Positions 10,850 through 23,097 of a stretch of DNA of 64,000 nt are shown one piece after another; position 1 is the first letter of the stretch, and each line of letters opens with the position of its first letter. The notes under the pieces were generated by a model. The model saw nothing but the letters and a program-made list of their open reading frames with translations, searched no databases and was not told the origin of the DNA. Both the position numbers and the translations under genes were made by a program. The DNA is from Euryodendron excelsum. Taxonomy: Eukaryota; Streptophyta; Magnoliopsida; Ericales; Pentaphylacaceae. The stretch covers positions 59,238,683 through 59,302,682 of the forward strand of contig CM065377.1 in assembly GCA_033060915.1 (NCBI GenBank). Reading direction: 5' to 3'.

Positions 10850-12770
10850 ATCATGATCTTGCATCTTCCAAAAACCGTTTTCAAACTCGTTTTCAAAATC
10901 GTTTTCAAACTTGTTTTCAAAATTGCATCAAAATCTCTTTTTCAAAAACTTGTTTTCAAAATCAAAATTCCAGGGTGATTCTAGCCTTTCCATGGCTAGG
11001 GTTGCTTTAGGAAAGTGTTATATTAAAAGTGACCTTTTTGGTCTATATTTTCAAATCTTATTGTTTTCCAAAACCACTTTCTTAAAGTGGTTCTAGCCTT
11101 CTTATGGCTCAAATCGCTTCAGGGAAGTAAGACGTTTTCATACCTTCCAAAAACTTTCTTTTTAAATCTCTTCCTAAAAAATCTCTTTCAATACGCTTTC
11201 CCAAAACTCTCTTCTTCAAAGTTGTTTTCAAAAACTCCCTCCAAAAATCTATTTTTCAAAACTCCCTTTTTCAACTCCTTTCCAAAATCCTCTCCCCAAA
11301 ATCTACTTTCTAAAAACGTTCCCCAAAAATCTTTCCAAAAACTCTCTTCAACAATCTTCAACCAAAAACCTTCCTAGAAGAACTCTCTCCAAAAATCTTT
11401 CCAAAAACTCTCTTTCCAAAATCTTCCTTCTAGAAGTTCCCCTCTAAGATTTTCCTTCTAAAATCTACCTTTCTAAAAACACACTTTTCAAAATTCTTTC
11501 TCTTTAAAATCTTTTCCAAAAACTCCCTCTTCAAATTCACTTTCCAAAACTTCCTCCCTAAGATTCCCTTCTAGAAAACCTTTGTTTCCAAAAACGTACT
11601 TTCCAAAAATCTTTTTTCCTTGGAGCCCAAATCAAACCCTAGAACTCACAATTAGGAAACCCTAATTTTCTTCTCAAAAACATAATTTTCAAACTTTGCC
11701 ACAAACCTAGGTTTCCAAAACCTCTTGTTTTCTACATCAAAACTATACATGTTTCCAAAACTTATTTTCTACGTCAAAACTATAATTTTTCAAATCTAGG
11801 GTTTCTAGAATCTCCCTTTCCAAATCCTTGCCAAATCCTATCTTCCCTATAGGAAACCAAATCCAATCCTCCGTTTTTGGAAATGAAATCAAACCTTCCC
11901 TTTTAGAAACAAAATCCAATCCATTCCTAATCCAACTTTTTCTTAATTCAAATCCTCCCTAAACTTCCACTTTCCTAAACCTTAAGTTTCCAAAACTTGA
12001 ACATAAAAATATTTCCTAAATTTTAAAACTCAAGTTTCAAATCTTTCCTAATTCAACCCTTTCCTAATTCTACCCTCTTTTCAAATCTTAACTTTTCAAA
12101 CCTAAGTTTTCAAACCTTTCCTAATTTCAAGATTTTCTAAAATTCAAACTCTAAAACTTTCTAAATCTTAAACTTTCCTTTTTCAAACCTTTCCAAATTC
12201 TAAACTTTCCTAAACTTCAAATCTTTCCAAATCTAAAATTTTCTAAACTCAAAACTTTCTTATTTTCAAAACTTCCATGTTTTCTAAACTTTTTCACTTT
12301 CAAAACTTCCCTTTTTCAAAACATGCCAAAATTCAAAACTTTCTTAACTTGAAACTTTCTAAATTCTAAGCCTTTCTTAAACTAAACTTTTCCTAATTCA
12401 AAACATTTCTAAATTCAATACTTTCCTATTTCAAAACTTTCCTAATTCGAAACTTTCCTAAAATGACACTTTCCTAATTTGAAACTTCCCTAATTTGAAC
12501 ATTTCCTAAATCCAATCTTTCCTAATTTCCTAAACCTTCCAAGTCAAGTCAAATCTTTCCTAAGTCTCTTCTCTTTCCTAAGTCTAAGTTTTCTAAACCT
12601 TCATCTTTCTAAAACAAGTCCAAATCTATCTTTTCAAATCAAAGTCCAATCTTCTCAATTTCAATTGTCAATCGCCTCTTCTAATCTCAAATCAAATCCA
12701 ATTTTCAATTCAATCTCTTTCTTCTAATCCAATCTCTCTCTTCAAATCAATCTCTTTTCAATCGGACTCC
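10850..12770 (+). repeat. G-poor low-complexity tract of LTR B
   Basis: About 1.9 kb in which the plus strand is almost devoid of G. It is built from drifting copies of short phrases such as TTTTCAAAA, CTTTCCTAA and CCAAAAATC. It lies downstream of the LTR TATA box and would be in the transcript. The reverse complement of the same tract occurs in LTR C (about 30,640-32,960). The short open frames across it are composition artefacts. Confidence 0.65.
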
Positions 12771-13492
12771 GGTCCGAACTACGACTGACCTGATTCCCCC
12801 AAAGGGATACGTAGGCAACCTTCATAGGTGCGGTCACAACACTTTTCAAACTTTCAATTCCACCCTCATGGGTGCGGTCTCCACATATTTTCAAACTTTT
12901 CAATTTCAATTCCATCTCTTCAAATCTATTTTCAAATCAAATCAATCTTTTTCCAAATCTATTTTTTCATTCTCCTAACTTACACTTGCATATCATGCAT
13001 CATGTTAGTTTCTTTTCAAGCATTGTTTTTCAAAATGGATAGGATTGGACATTACTTAATTGGATACTCTCATAGGTGAATCTAGGGTAGATTGACATGT
13101 AGGTACCGAAAGGGCGGGGTAAGGTGATGGCTTAGTGCGTCTTCCCTACACGTAACCAACCTCCGAACCTAGAATCATTATTTTCAAAGACCAAAAGGAG
13201 TTATTTTTCTAAAAAGGGCTAAATGTTTTCCAAAGGTTGCCAAACAACTTATTTTTCTTAAAAACCCTAAGTGTAGTCTTCGGATTATGCTTAGTTTTTA
13301 GGTGACCTAACTCACCTTAATCAAGTTAGGTGGCGGTTCCAAATCTTTTCTAAAAGCCCTTTATTCAAATCAGATTTTCAATTCAAAGCTAGTCGCACTC
13401 ATTCTTCTAGGAGGGTGAGTTCTAACGAGAAAGTATAGTATTTTTCCCGCTTGGTTGAGTATTCCTCGAGTGTAAAAAATCTGGGCGCGACA

Positions 13493-13497
13493 GTGGT
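13493..13497. repeat. Right 5-bp target duplication of LTR B
   Basis: GTGGT directly follows the GCGCGACA terminus and matches 7,981-7,985. Confidence 0.9.
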
Positions 13498-13990
13498 GCG
13501 CACTCCTTTCATTATACAAGTACCCTTTTTATCAAAGATAGAACATTTAGTTTTAAAAAAATGTACTTAGTATTGTGCATCACACAGCTGACTAATGCTT
13601 ATGAGATTAGCTTTTAATCCATCAACAAGCAACATATCATTCAAGTTTGGTAGATCTTGAGATTTAATGTTACCTTTTTCAACAACTCTCGAGGTGCTAC
13701 CATAACTAAAGGTTACCAACCCACCATCTTATTTGGTCACAGTGTCAAAGTAGGATTTATCTCTACACATATGTCTCGAACACCCACTGTCCAAATACCA
13801 CACATTGGAACTGTGAGCTTTCAAGGCTGTATACACAATATATCCTCTAAGCTCAGCTTTTCTAATCCATACAGTCTTTGGTTTAAAATTTTTAACTTTC
13901 TTTAAAGACTATTGTCTAAAATTCTGAGTAGTTCTAGGACTAGTATAAGCCCTACGTCTTGCCATATAGTTCTCACTGTTTTTAGGCTAA
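13498..13990 (-). pseudogene. Copia aspartic protease segment, decayed
   Basis: The minus strand reads through a typical copia protease signature, WYLDSGCSRHM, at about 13,767-13,800; DSG is the catalytic triad. Downstream are the blocks DMLLVDGLKANLISISQLC and FDKKGTCIMKG. The frame contains stops, one soon after the DSG motif and one after DAQY, both TAA. It runs into the GTGGT duplication and, without LTR B, continues in frame into the pre-integrase block at 7,985. The enzyme would process the Gag-Pol polyprotein. Confidence 0.75.
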
Positions 13991-15836
13991 ACAAACCTCT
14001 TAAATCTTGAGTTCACAACTTGAGTTTTCTGCTAAAGATCTATTAGAACACTTATTGTTATATGGTTTACCCTAACTATAATTCTTATTAGCGTGAACAT
14101 AGTCAGCCGGTAGATCATACAGCTTATAACACTGTGGTCTAATGTGACCTTTTATACCACTATAGTGATAGATATGTACAAAATAAGAAGGATTACCTTG
14201 ATTTTGAGGAGCATTATACCTTTCTTCAAGAACAAATTTGATGGGCTTATTGTATTGGTGTTGCTTTGACTTAGATGGTTTAGCAACATACCCAATACCA
14301 CGTGTATCCCAAGAATGCTTTTGATCCAAGCACATTTTCTCCACCACGGATGCATTTACCTTATACTTCTTGAAGGTCATATTAGACTTAGATAGATCAG
14401 CTTCAAGTTTCAAAATTTTTTCTTCAAGTGCCTTCTTAAAACCATCTCTATCAAACGCAACTTTCTCGAGAAACTTCACTTTGTCAATCAGGGTTATTCG
14501 ATGTTTCTTAAATTGATTGATTTCTGCTTGAGCATCGACATTCACCCTTTTTAAAGAATCAACTTCTTCCAAAGCCTTTTTCAACTTCTTATCTAGTTTA
14601 ACATTCACATTGATAAGTTTATATGACTGCTTATATAGTTGATCATAGGCTCGCTGCAGTTCACTTTTCTTTTCATCATCAGACTCATCCTCATCTTCCT
14701 TGAAAGATCCCACTGCACTATCTGATTCATTAGATTTTTTTGTTTCAGGGACCTTGGATGTAGTCTCAGTATCTCAGAAGCAGATGCCATGAATGCAGTG
14801 AAATTCTCAGACTCATTATCTTGGTCTGATTCCTCTTCCTTCTTAAAATCACTCCATGTGACTGTCAAAACTCTTCCTCTCTTGTTTTTCTTTTTGTTTG
14901 GACAATCTATCGCAATATGCCCAAAGCCATGACATTCGAAGCATTTTTTATTTTTACTAAACTTATCAGATGACTTCCTTACAAACTTCATTTTGTCAAA
15001 AGGTTTTCCTTCACTTTTATCAAAAAGGGAAGATTGATCTTATTGTCGTTTATTGAAAAAAAATTTTAAACTTTTTGACAAACAAGGCCATCTCCTCGAT
15101 ACCCATATCACATTCACTATCATCTACCTCATTTGTGCTTTCTTTAATGGAGTTTAAGGCAACACCTTCATTCTTTCTAGGTTGATGAAAATTTACTTCA
15201 AAGGTTTATAAGTATCCCAGTAAGTCTTCTACTTTCAAGGTATCAACATCCCTGCTTTCTTCTATGGTTATAACCTTAGCTTGAATTCTCTCAGCTAAAT
15301 ACCTCAAAATTTTTCGAACTACTTTTGAAGTAGAAATTTGTTCACCAAGGTAGAAACTCTAGTTGATGATATCACTTGGTTTAAAATAAAATTGATCAAA
15401 TGTTTCATCGTCTGCCATTCTCAAGAGTTTCAAAAGTAGTTGTCAATCGTTAAAGCTTAGCGATTTTTACAGTAGTAGTACCCTCATGGGTGATCTATAA
15501 AATATCTCATGCCTCTTTAACGAGTTCACAATTCGAGATTCTACAAAACTCTCCTGCTATGACCCCATTATAGATGGCATTTATAGCTTTACTGTTCCAT
15601 CCACAATCCTCATAATCGACTCTATCCCAAGTTGTAATAGCATTTCAGGTAGTCACTTTACCAGCTATGACTGTGGGTGAAGTCCAGCTATTAACAACTA
15701 TCTGCCAGACACATTCATCTATTGATTTAATAAAGACCCTCATTTTAGCTTTCCAATGGGGAGGGATAGTCCCATTAAGCAATGCAGGTTGAGAAGTGGA
15801 ACTACTTTTCTTTGGCAAATCCATAGACATAGGCAA
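13991..15836 (-). pseudogene. Copia gag, decayed (Sirevirus-like)
   Basis: The probable start is an ATG at 15,836-15,834. The N-terminal block contains PPHWKAKMRVFIKSIDE, typical of plant copia Gag (UBN2/DUF4219 region). Several stops follow. A CCHC zinc knuckle, CFECHGFGHIAIDC (about 14,902-14,943), binds genomic RNA. A charged coiled-coil-like stretch (14,713-14,350; KLDKKLKKALEEVDSLKRV) follows, then a second finger-like motif whose first Cys is replaced (YHYSGIKGH). The long coiled-coil Gag with two finger-like motifs fits a Sirevirus. The protein cannot be made intact. Confidence 0.75.
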
Positions 15837-15881
15837 TCAAGACCTCACTCTTTAGAAAATCAAAGTGATTTTGAGTGTCCT

Positions 15882-15893
15882 GTTTTGATACCA
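15882..15893 (-). other. Copia primer-binding site
   Basis: On the minus strand TGGTATCAAAAC directly follows the end of the LTR (ending TTTTTCA, then AT). TGGTATCA is complementary to the 3' end of initiator tRNA-Met, the usual primer of plant copia elements. It lies 46 bp upstream of the gag start. Confidence 0.75.
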
Positions 15894-15895
15894 AT

Positions 15896-16857
15896 TGAAA
15901 AATCTAGCCTTTGTCTATAGTTTATCCAAGAGACAAAACTTTACAATATTAGGTCAAGCTGTAATGATTATGAGCAATATTGTACAATCTAAGACAAAAT
16001 AGAGAACAAATCATTCAATCAAAAAATACACTAGCCTTTTGCCATGGAAACCCTTAAATGGGAGAAAAACCACGTGTCTTCTTTGTCAGACAAAGATCAT
16101 GCATTATAACTTGTAGTTCAGAGGTTACAAAACTCTTTACAATAAAAACCTATCAACTCTTTGATCTAATGATTGTCTAGATCTTGCTCGTATCCACGAT
16201 TTACCATCTCCATGCTTGACCACCGTTCAGATCTCCTTAGAACAGATTTGTCACCTTGAACTCCTTCAAGACTATCGATCTCTTCAATTGGGTTAAAGAA
16301 GATTGTTGCTAAGACATGTTTCTGAGCTTTTGGAATATGGAAAAAACTTCTCTCAAAGTGTTTTTAATTCTAGCGGCTCAGATCAGGTCTGGGGAAGTAT
16401 GAGAGGCTTTAAATAGGCGCAAAAATTCTAACAGCGTGATTCTTAAGAATCCAAATTTCGCGCAGCTCGATCCTGCGAGAACTTGCGAAGATCTCGTGAG
16501 CTCAATCTTAGATTTTGCATGCTCACTATTTTTGTCATTAATATCCCGCAATATCCCGCGAAGATCCCGCAAAGTCATGCCTATTTTGCATGCCCTCTTT
16601 TTTTGCCCTCGACATCCTGCAACATCCCTAGAGGATCCCGCAAGGTCTTGTTCTAGAACCAACGCACTATTTTTGCCTTTGAGATCCTTAATCTATCAAC
16701 ATCGCATGCCTTCTTTTTTTGCCCTCAACATCCTACAACATCCTTAAAGGATCCCGCAAGGTCTTATTCTAGAACTAACGCACTATTTTTGCCTTTGAGA
16801 TCCCTAATCCATCAACATCCTTCGAAGTCCCCTTCATCAGCTAAGATGTATCATACA
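15896..16857 (-). mobile_element. 5' LTR of the copia element
   Basis: Read on the minus strand, this starts near TGTATGATAC and ends TTTTTCA next to the primer-binding site. It holds a TATA-like TATTTAAA (complement of 16,408-16,415) and, further on, the copia phrase corresponding to 'ggagaaaaaccacgtg' (16,061-16,076). The U3 part carries a 116-bp tandem duplication and GC-rich repeats. The outer boundary at 16,857 is a guess from the TG terminus; no matching 3' LTR or target duplication was found. Confidence 0.6.
16436..16820. repeat. 116-bp tandem duplication and GC-rich repeats in the copia LTR
   Basis: Two copies start at CATGCC (16,589 and 16,705), 116 bp apart and very similar; each contains 'ggatcccgcaaggtctt'. 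Between 16,455 and 16,590 are shorter repeats of CCCGC/GCGAGA phrases. On the minus strand the cluster lies upstream of the LTR TATA box. The two short open frames here (one per strand) are repeat artefacts. Confidence 0.7.
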
Positions 16858-18548
16858 AATCTCTCTTAGCACGAGTTTGCATGAATAAACTTCAAATCCT
16901 TTCCAAATACTTGTAATTGATATCCCAATTCCCAAAATTACATGAAACAAGACTTTGTATGAAATTTAGCCAATTACATAACCTTATAGTTGCCAACCAT
17001 TTAATACTTTCTCTTTTGCATTCAATATTTTCACCTCCATAATTTGTTCATTTTCTATTGAACTCCTCAACCAATCTCCTTCTTTGCTATACTTTCTTTT
17101 TTGATGCACCAATACAACACACTTTTCTTTTCTTTTTTTTTCCTATAAAGGTGTCCCTTTGTAAGAAATGAGAAAGATGAAGTATTACATTACATTTGTA
17201 ACAACAAGGGAAGAAATATGACAAATGAAGTCAAAAAGAACATATGGCTCATTCAAAGGGAAACTCATGGCTATCAAAAAGAATAAGGGCTTATAATCAT
17301 ATCCCAAAATACAAAACCATAGCATTCCATAAATTCTAAGTGTCAATCATAAATATCAAAACTAAATTCATGAATCAAATGCAAGCATAATAAAACTATT
17401 GAAAAAAGTGAGGGTGAAGAATTTATCATTGAGCAAATGTAATCACTCCAAAAAATGGTAAGTGCTATAAAACTCACAAGGTAATAATCTCCACTAATAT
17501 AAAGATAAAAATGCAAAAGATAGCAACAAATGAAGTTATAAAACATGATTGTGCACAAAAGTGTAATCCCCTCTACTAATGCATGAATAAAGCAAAACAC
17601 ACAATGTGTTAGGTGTAAAGAGAGAATCAACATCAACTTGAACTAAAATAAATGCAAAAGTTCATGTCTTCTAATCTCAAATGGCGCTTTCACAACTAAT
17701 GTTATAGTACCTTGAAAATAAAGAGTCAACACATCCACCGTGAATAGATAGGACTCAATATAAAGCGTATATGGATAAATGTGTGAAGGTAATAAAAGAA
17801 CGATATCAAGACCATACAATACCCAAATCTCCACCAAATGGTACAAGTGATCGAAAATAACAATGTTCACACCTGTACTATACAATCCAGATATAAGAGA
17901 TGAGAACAATACAAAGAAAATACGCACATTAAAGCTCAAAATGACTTCCTTCATGAACAATAAAGTGTTAGACACAAGCAAAGACATGACACATTCAATT
18001 AAATGACATCTAAACTCTACCTCTAACTAGTGGAAGTCATTAAAAGAAAACCTTTTTTTTTTAGAATAGGGGGCAACACAAAGAAATAAAAACAAAAGTG
18101 CAAAATCAAATAAACAAAAATACAAATAGAGGTAAAACCTCTACTCTCCCCCTAACTAAAATGATGCATTGTCCTCAATGCATGAAAACAAAACATGAAA
18201 TGAAATGTAATGGTGAAGGAAGAAAGGCTAAGGTGCCTAATGCACCCCCCAACTAGGATGAAAAATATACTAAGAAAACAAAGAAACAAAAATAACTACT
18301 CGTACTCTTACATGACTTGAAGAGAAGATCACCCAATACCACAAAGTGAAAATTTGTCATCATCCTACACATAGACTCTTGCAACTTGTAAAGAGTTCAC
18401 ACAAACATAATAATAGACATTGGCAAACCCCATTGATGAACTCAATAATATAACATGAAAGCACACAAGGGTAAAAAGGGTCATGAAATATAGAAAATGT
18501 AAAATAATTATGCACAAAAGTGCCGATGAAGTTCATACTATAAGGCAA
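16858..18548. other. AT-rich stretch without a gene
   Basis: No coding, RNA or clear repeat signal is seen. It is probably the internal or 3' part of the minus-strand gypsy-like element whose LTR is at 20,019-21,154. A small purine-rich block at about 18,130-18,260 contains 'ctctccccctaact' and 'acccccc'. The minus-strand open frames at 17,343-17,987 are short, hydrophobic and unsupported. Confidence 0.35.
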
Positions 18549-19460
18549 TTAACCATCCCCTTCTTTTTGTTGGTTAACAATAGGAAGGATAATTGGTTCT
18601 AATGTTGGGACATAGAGCTCCAAAGGCCCTGGAGGTGCTGGACTAGGTGCTAAAGGTGAAAATGTATGGATTTCATGACCTATATATATGATAGGAATGA
18701 CCTCTAGATCAACATCATCCTCTTTGACATGCATATCTCTAACATTTGATAAACCAAAATCCTTACTCTCATTTTCTTGTTTGGAGTTCTCAATCTCGAA
18801 CTCCTCTCTCTTTGGGTCTTCATCCTTATAAAGTTCTTCGATAGTTTCCTCACTTATCTCAAGAGTATCTTCCCATGACTCAAAATCTTAGGGAAGAATA
18901 ATGTGTTCTATGATGTCCTCACTCTTAAGGGTAGAGGTGAGATAGACTTGTTCTTGGTGGAGGTTAAAATTAGGGTGGGCTTCTTTAAAGCTCTCATGGT
19001 CAGTGGTTGTCCCTAGAACATTTAAAGCTTCCAATAAGAAGGTCATTTGAGCCTTTACCTCGAACAAAATGTTTTTTGTCCGTTCTAGAGATGCTAGTTA
19101 GGGATCATCCCTAAGAGACTCATTGGGTGGAGATGGATCTACGATATGCTCATGGTAAGGATAGATTGGTGGTGAAGCTTGATAATGGTCAAAACGCTCT
19201 TGGTAGGGTTGAGCTGAGGCTAGATAATGATGTGAAAATATGTTCTCATGTCCCCTATCAAGGTTGAATTAGTTACACCATCCAAGAGTGGGAGGTGATC
19301 GAAGAGGCTCTCTTTGGCCATTAGCACGAATGCACTCCCTAAGAGACATGGAAGATGGTTCTTGGGCTCTAATCTTACTAACTCGAATGTAGTCTCTAAG
19401 AGACCTACAAAGAGGCGCTTCTACACCACCATTCTCAACCTATGGAAAAAAGTATGCCAT
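18549..19460 (-). pseudogene. Decayed gag-like ORF of a gypsy-type element (304 codons)
   Basis: One frame runs from an ATG at 19,460-19,458 to the stop at 18,549 with only four internal stops (first TAG at 19,440-19,442). Three of the four are TAA at places where CAA (Gln) would fit. The frame is low in repeats and rich in acidic residues. It has a recurring motif with a Ser-Leu-Arg core: RSLRDYIR, then MSLRECIR, then ESLRDDP. No zinc knuckle, protease or RT is seen, and I do not recognise a named domain. It lies downstream of an LTR and primer-binding site on the same strand, so a Gag-like role is inferred from position. It may be the ORF of a non-autonomous element. Confidence 0.5.
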
Positions 19461-19980
19461 TGTGCTTATGTCAATGTGTTGAGATGATATGTGTGAAAAT
19501 GAGCTATCAAGTATAATGAAATGCACATTGAAAGATGGATGCAATGCACAAACAAATGTGGCGCGCGGCATTTCAACACATCATACACAATAATGCTTAA
19601 TATTTTCCCTTCCAAATCTCCAATCTCCTTATAAATTTTTTTACCAATTTAAACAATTTCAATCCAACTAAACATCCAATCTCCATAAGAAACAATAATA
19701 CCACCGATAAACAATTAGCTCCCAATTCCTAACCACCACTAACAATCCTTCAATCCAATTATCAAAACAATTCAAATTCTATACTAAGCAAACAAAACAA
19801 TCCTAAAATAAAGAGTAAAAGAAAGAACAAAAATCTAACATGGTATCACACAAAAAAGCAGAACGAAGTTACCCAAGTCTTACGCCGTAGACTCCTCCAT
19901 CGTGGTGAATAAATAGAAATTCAATCCATCAATTGCTCTCCAATCCAAAACTTGTTAATGCTCGCCTCGTGCCTTTGGTC
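19461..19980 (-). other. Leader between primer-binding site and gag-like ORF
   Basis: About 0.5 kb of AT-rich sequence without a gene, in the place of a retrotransposon 5' leader. It also contains a GCGCGC run at 19,561-19,566. Confidence 0.4.
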
Positions 19981-19998
19981 CCTGGCAACAGTGCCAAA
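19981..19998 (-). other. Gypsy-type primer-binding site
   Basis: The minus strand reads TTTGGCACTGTTGCCAGG about 20 bp after the LTR end. This resembles the TTTGGCGCCGTTGCCGGGG block at the same place in many plant gypsy elements (Athila/Tat), from memory. It supports the strand and the LTR end. Confidence 0.55.
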
Positions 19999-20018
19999 AC
20001 TTGAATCGCTCTCAAAGA

Positions 20019-21154
20019 TGATGTAAATTTTAATTTCCCCACAAGAGAATGGGTGTCGCGATTGAAGTATAAAACTTGGTGAGTACCGGAGTCAATTTCC
20101 TCTAGGACCAAGCCAAATATAGTCTTCCAACACTTGGCAAATACTAAACTAACTCAAATTAAATAGCAACTAAAAAAATTGAATCTAAGTAAAAGAAAAT
20201 CAAAAATATGTTTGAGAATGGAGAGATTTTGATTAACAACTAAAGCAAAGCGATTAATTCTATTCTAGCAATCAAAGCAATTAATGACTATAATGAGATG
20301 CAATTAAAAAAGGGATTTGGATGCAATTGATCCAATCTATCAATTCCTACAAGAAATTCAATAGAGGATTATATAACTCAAATCAAGGATCACTCCATGG
20401 ATCTTGTTTCAGAAGATTTTGATCATAAAACCATGAATTCAAACTCAATAGAGTACAGATTTGTATTCAATTCAAATAATCAAATAAGCAAACCATTAAT
20501 TGTGCAATTCCTATACTAATTTAAGAATTGTGCATAAAAATTATCAATAGTGACTATGAATCTAAGTTTTCTATAGATCTACAACCCAATTAAAATGAAT
20601 TTAGAGAAATCACACGATAAATCATTGCATTCTATATACCTCTATTGAAACTCTTGAATTCCTTGATAGATCTCCACAATTGCATTCAAGTAAAAGATTA
20701 GCTGTTAGATTACATGGAAGAAATGATAAAGAAATAAAGATCTTGCATTACATTGAAGTAAATATAGTGTTTGGTTACATGGAAAATGAAGGAAAGTTAA
20801 GGAAAATGTAAGAAAATAAAATTTCTATCTCTACACTACTTCTAGATACAAAGAAATATAAGCTAAAAACTAAGAAAAAGTGAGAGAGAGCTCAATTTTT
20901 TTACCAAAAACAGCCTCAAATAGGCTAAAAATTAACAGAGCATCGTCAGGCGAGCGCTCAGTTACTGTTCATGAGCACTATTTTATCTTTGTCTGAATTG
21001 CTCTTGAATTGTTCTAAATTAGACTCAAAACCTGTCCAAAGCAAACCAAAGTAAGTTAACACGAAATTTTAACTAAAAAGGGCTACAAAATACTAAACTA
21101 AGGCTAATAAAGAACAAATTAAGGTGTCATAATTGCACTTTTTGAGTGCAATCA
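20019..21154 (-). mobile_element. LTR X2 of a gypsy-type element (about 1,136 bp)
   Basis: On the minus strand it starts TGATTGCACTC and ends TTTACATCA, with a primer-binding site after it. It resembles the LTR-like copy at 23,098-24,514 along much of its length: same first 30 bases, a GC patch with GAGCGCTC, a 'agcctatttgaggctg' TATA-region phrase, and a 'tacttcaatcgcgac' phrase near the end. It carries the 5' side of an element whose gag-like frame lies at 18,549-19,460. No second LTR was found at lower coordinates, so the element is truncated. Confidence 0.7.
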
Positions 21155-23097
21155 AAGGCATCCCATAGGGGGTGGGATGTCATATCCTGAGGGGAGGGAT
21201 AAGGCATAAAAAGACCATTTTGCCCACCCCTCACATTATTATATTTTATGTTTTGTATTACTATATTTTATTAGGTATTATAACATATACTACATTATAT
21301 TATATTAATATTAATATTATTTAGCTTCAATATATTGTTTTATTATATTAATTTTATTTTCTAATAGTAAGATATTATATTATGTACAATATTGATAATA
21401 TATTATTTGTCAAAATAGGTGAATATGTAATATAATACATTAATGTGTATTATTATTATAGTATTCTAATATATTATATTATATTAATCGTGCATATTAT
21501 ATTATATATTATATTATAATATTAATTTTATTATAAGGGTAAGAAAGTAATTTCATACACTTATCTCATTCTCTATCCCATCTCTATAAAACACAACAAA
21601 TATGGTATTACTTATCCTTTTCTTAGTATCACTTATCGCTTAGCATCATTTTCCAAATCTCACGTTATTACTTATTCTCTATTTTCTCATCCTGCAAATA
21701 AATGTGGCCTATAAGATCGAGGTTGAGAAACTACTGCATGACATTTGACCTAGAAGATCAATAACTTAGTTAAATGTCTCGTGATGCGATTAAGGAGTAG
21801 GCTTTCACACATATTTTAAGGCAAAGGAGGCAACAACAATCAAGAGTTCAGTTTATTTAGAAATTTGAATTTCTTTAGTATTTCAATAATATTTATTATA
21901 TAAAAATATATTTATCTCCTTTATATGTAAGGTTTGGTATAATGAACTATTAGAGTTTTCGGCATAATATTGAATATAAAGATTTTAGCTTACCTCCCTC
22001 TCTCTCTCTTGGAAAATGTCTCTTTGTCTATGCTTTTCTCCTTCTTCTCTTCTCTGCTTCTTTCCCTCTACTGTGCACCGCATCATCTAGTATCGAGAAA
22101 TATACGACATAGTTTAAACTGTCAGTGATTATACACATCCTAGAATGGGATACAACATTTTAATTTACAATATTCAACTTAACAAGCCTTAATCCCAATG
22201 ACTTGAGATCAACAACATAAATTTGTTGTTTTCAATCAAATAAGTCAATGCATATTAAATATTTATATATATACTAGATGTCGACCCATGCAATGCATGA
22301 AAAAATTAGGGTTGTTCAAATTCACAATAAAAATGTTAAAATTGATAATTCTAATTTGTTTTATGGTAATAAAATATTATGAAAAACTAAAAGAAGTTTA
22401 GCACATGTATCATCTTCACGTTCTTTTTTCATACTGTATGTGGGAAAAAAAAAATCAAAACACATTGTTTTTTTTTTTTGCACTCGTGTTTCAATAAGCA
22501 AAAATCAGTTTAATCTCAAAAGTTCACAAATAATATATATATTATTATATATATTTCCATTGTTTAATGATATATTACTATAATCATTCCGAAGTAACAA
22601 AATATATACACCCATATATATTACTATATATGTTATATTATGGAGTAGTTTAATAAAACTCAAACACTTGTAGACAGTAGCACAATCATACCTTCTCTCT
22701 AAAAAGTTGAAGCAGATATATACGTAGGTACTTTATTTAACTATAATGACCTTTTTTTTAAGGTAGAGAATTATAGTCACTTGATTAAGTTTTTTTTTTT
22801 TTAAACTTAAGTAACAAATATTAAGTTAGCACTGTGCAAACGGTTGCCAAGTGGCACTGCATTAAGTGGATATATATATATTGCATTTTATCTTATATAT
22901 ATATATATATCTTACAACACTAATAGAGTAGGCTAAATAGTTATCTAATCTATGTATCACATTAAGTAGATATATCTTACAATACTAAGAGAGTGAGTTA
23001 AATAGTTATCTACTCAATTGCTCATATATGGTGGTATTTAAAAAGTATCAGAGCATTTAGAACACCACGTAAGAGAGAGACAAATTATAGGGACAAA
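21155..23097. other. AT-rich intergenic DNA with possible MITE and direct repeats
   Basis: No gene. A GGGATAAGG-type end (21,196-21,230) and a later TTACTTATCC stretch flank a TATA/TTAATA-rich core (21,238-21,530), which could be a MITE with degenerate ends. A short phrase at 22,270-22,300 (TAGATGTCGACCCATGC) resembles a dispersed plant repeat. Several poly-T and TA microsatellites occur. Confidence 0.3.
22862..23013. repeat. Imperfect tandem duplication (about 75 bp unit)
   Basis: Two adjacent copies each run from ATTAAGT(G/A)GATATAT through TCTTACAA(C/T)ACTAA to AATAGTTATCTA. The first copy has extra TA dinucleotides. Confidence 0.55.

Larger units (their letters stand above)
7986..13492 (+). 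mobile_element. Solo LTR B, Ogre/Tat-type (5,507 bp including a nested LTR)
   Basis: Starts TGTAAGCACC, ends GGGCGCGACA, flanked by GTGGT. It is inserted inside the copia polyprotein gene. The parts in order are: degenerate 'ccgttttgcccct' units (8,140-8,640); a palindrome cluster with TATA; a nested solo LTR (9,115-10,518); a plus-strand G-poor tract (about 10,850-12,770); a conserved block with GGGATACGTAGGCAACC (about 12,800); and GGTGGCGGTTCC before the end. There is no gag, pol or second LTR. Without the nested insert and one GAAGA copy it is about 4.1 kb. It aligns by eye with LTR C over most of its length, and both are longer than LTR A. LTRs this long are known in Ogre elements; the family call is from memory. 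Confidence 0.8.
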
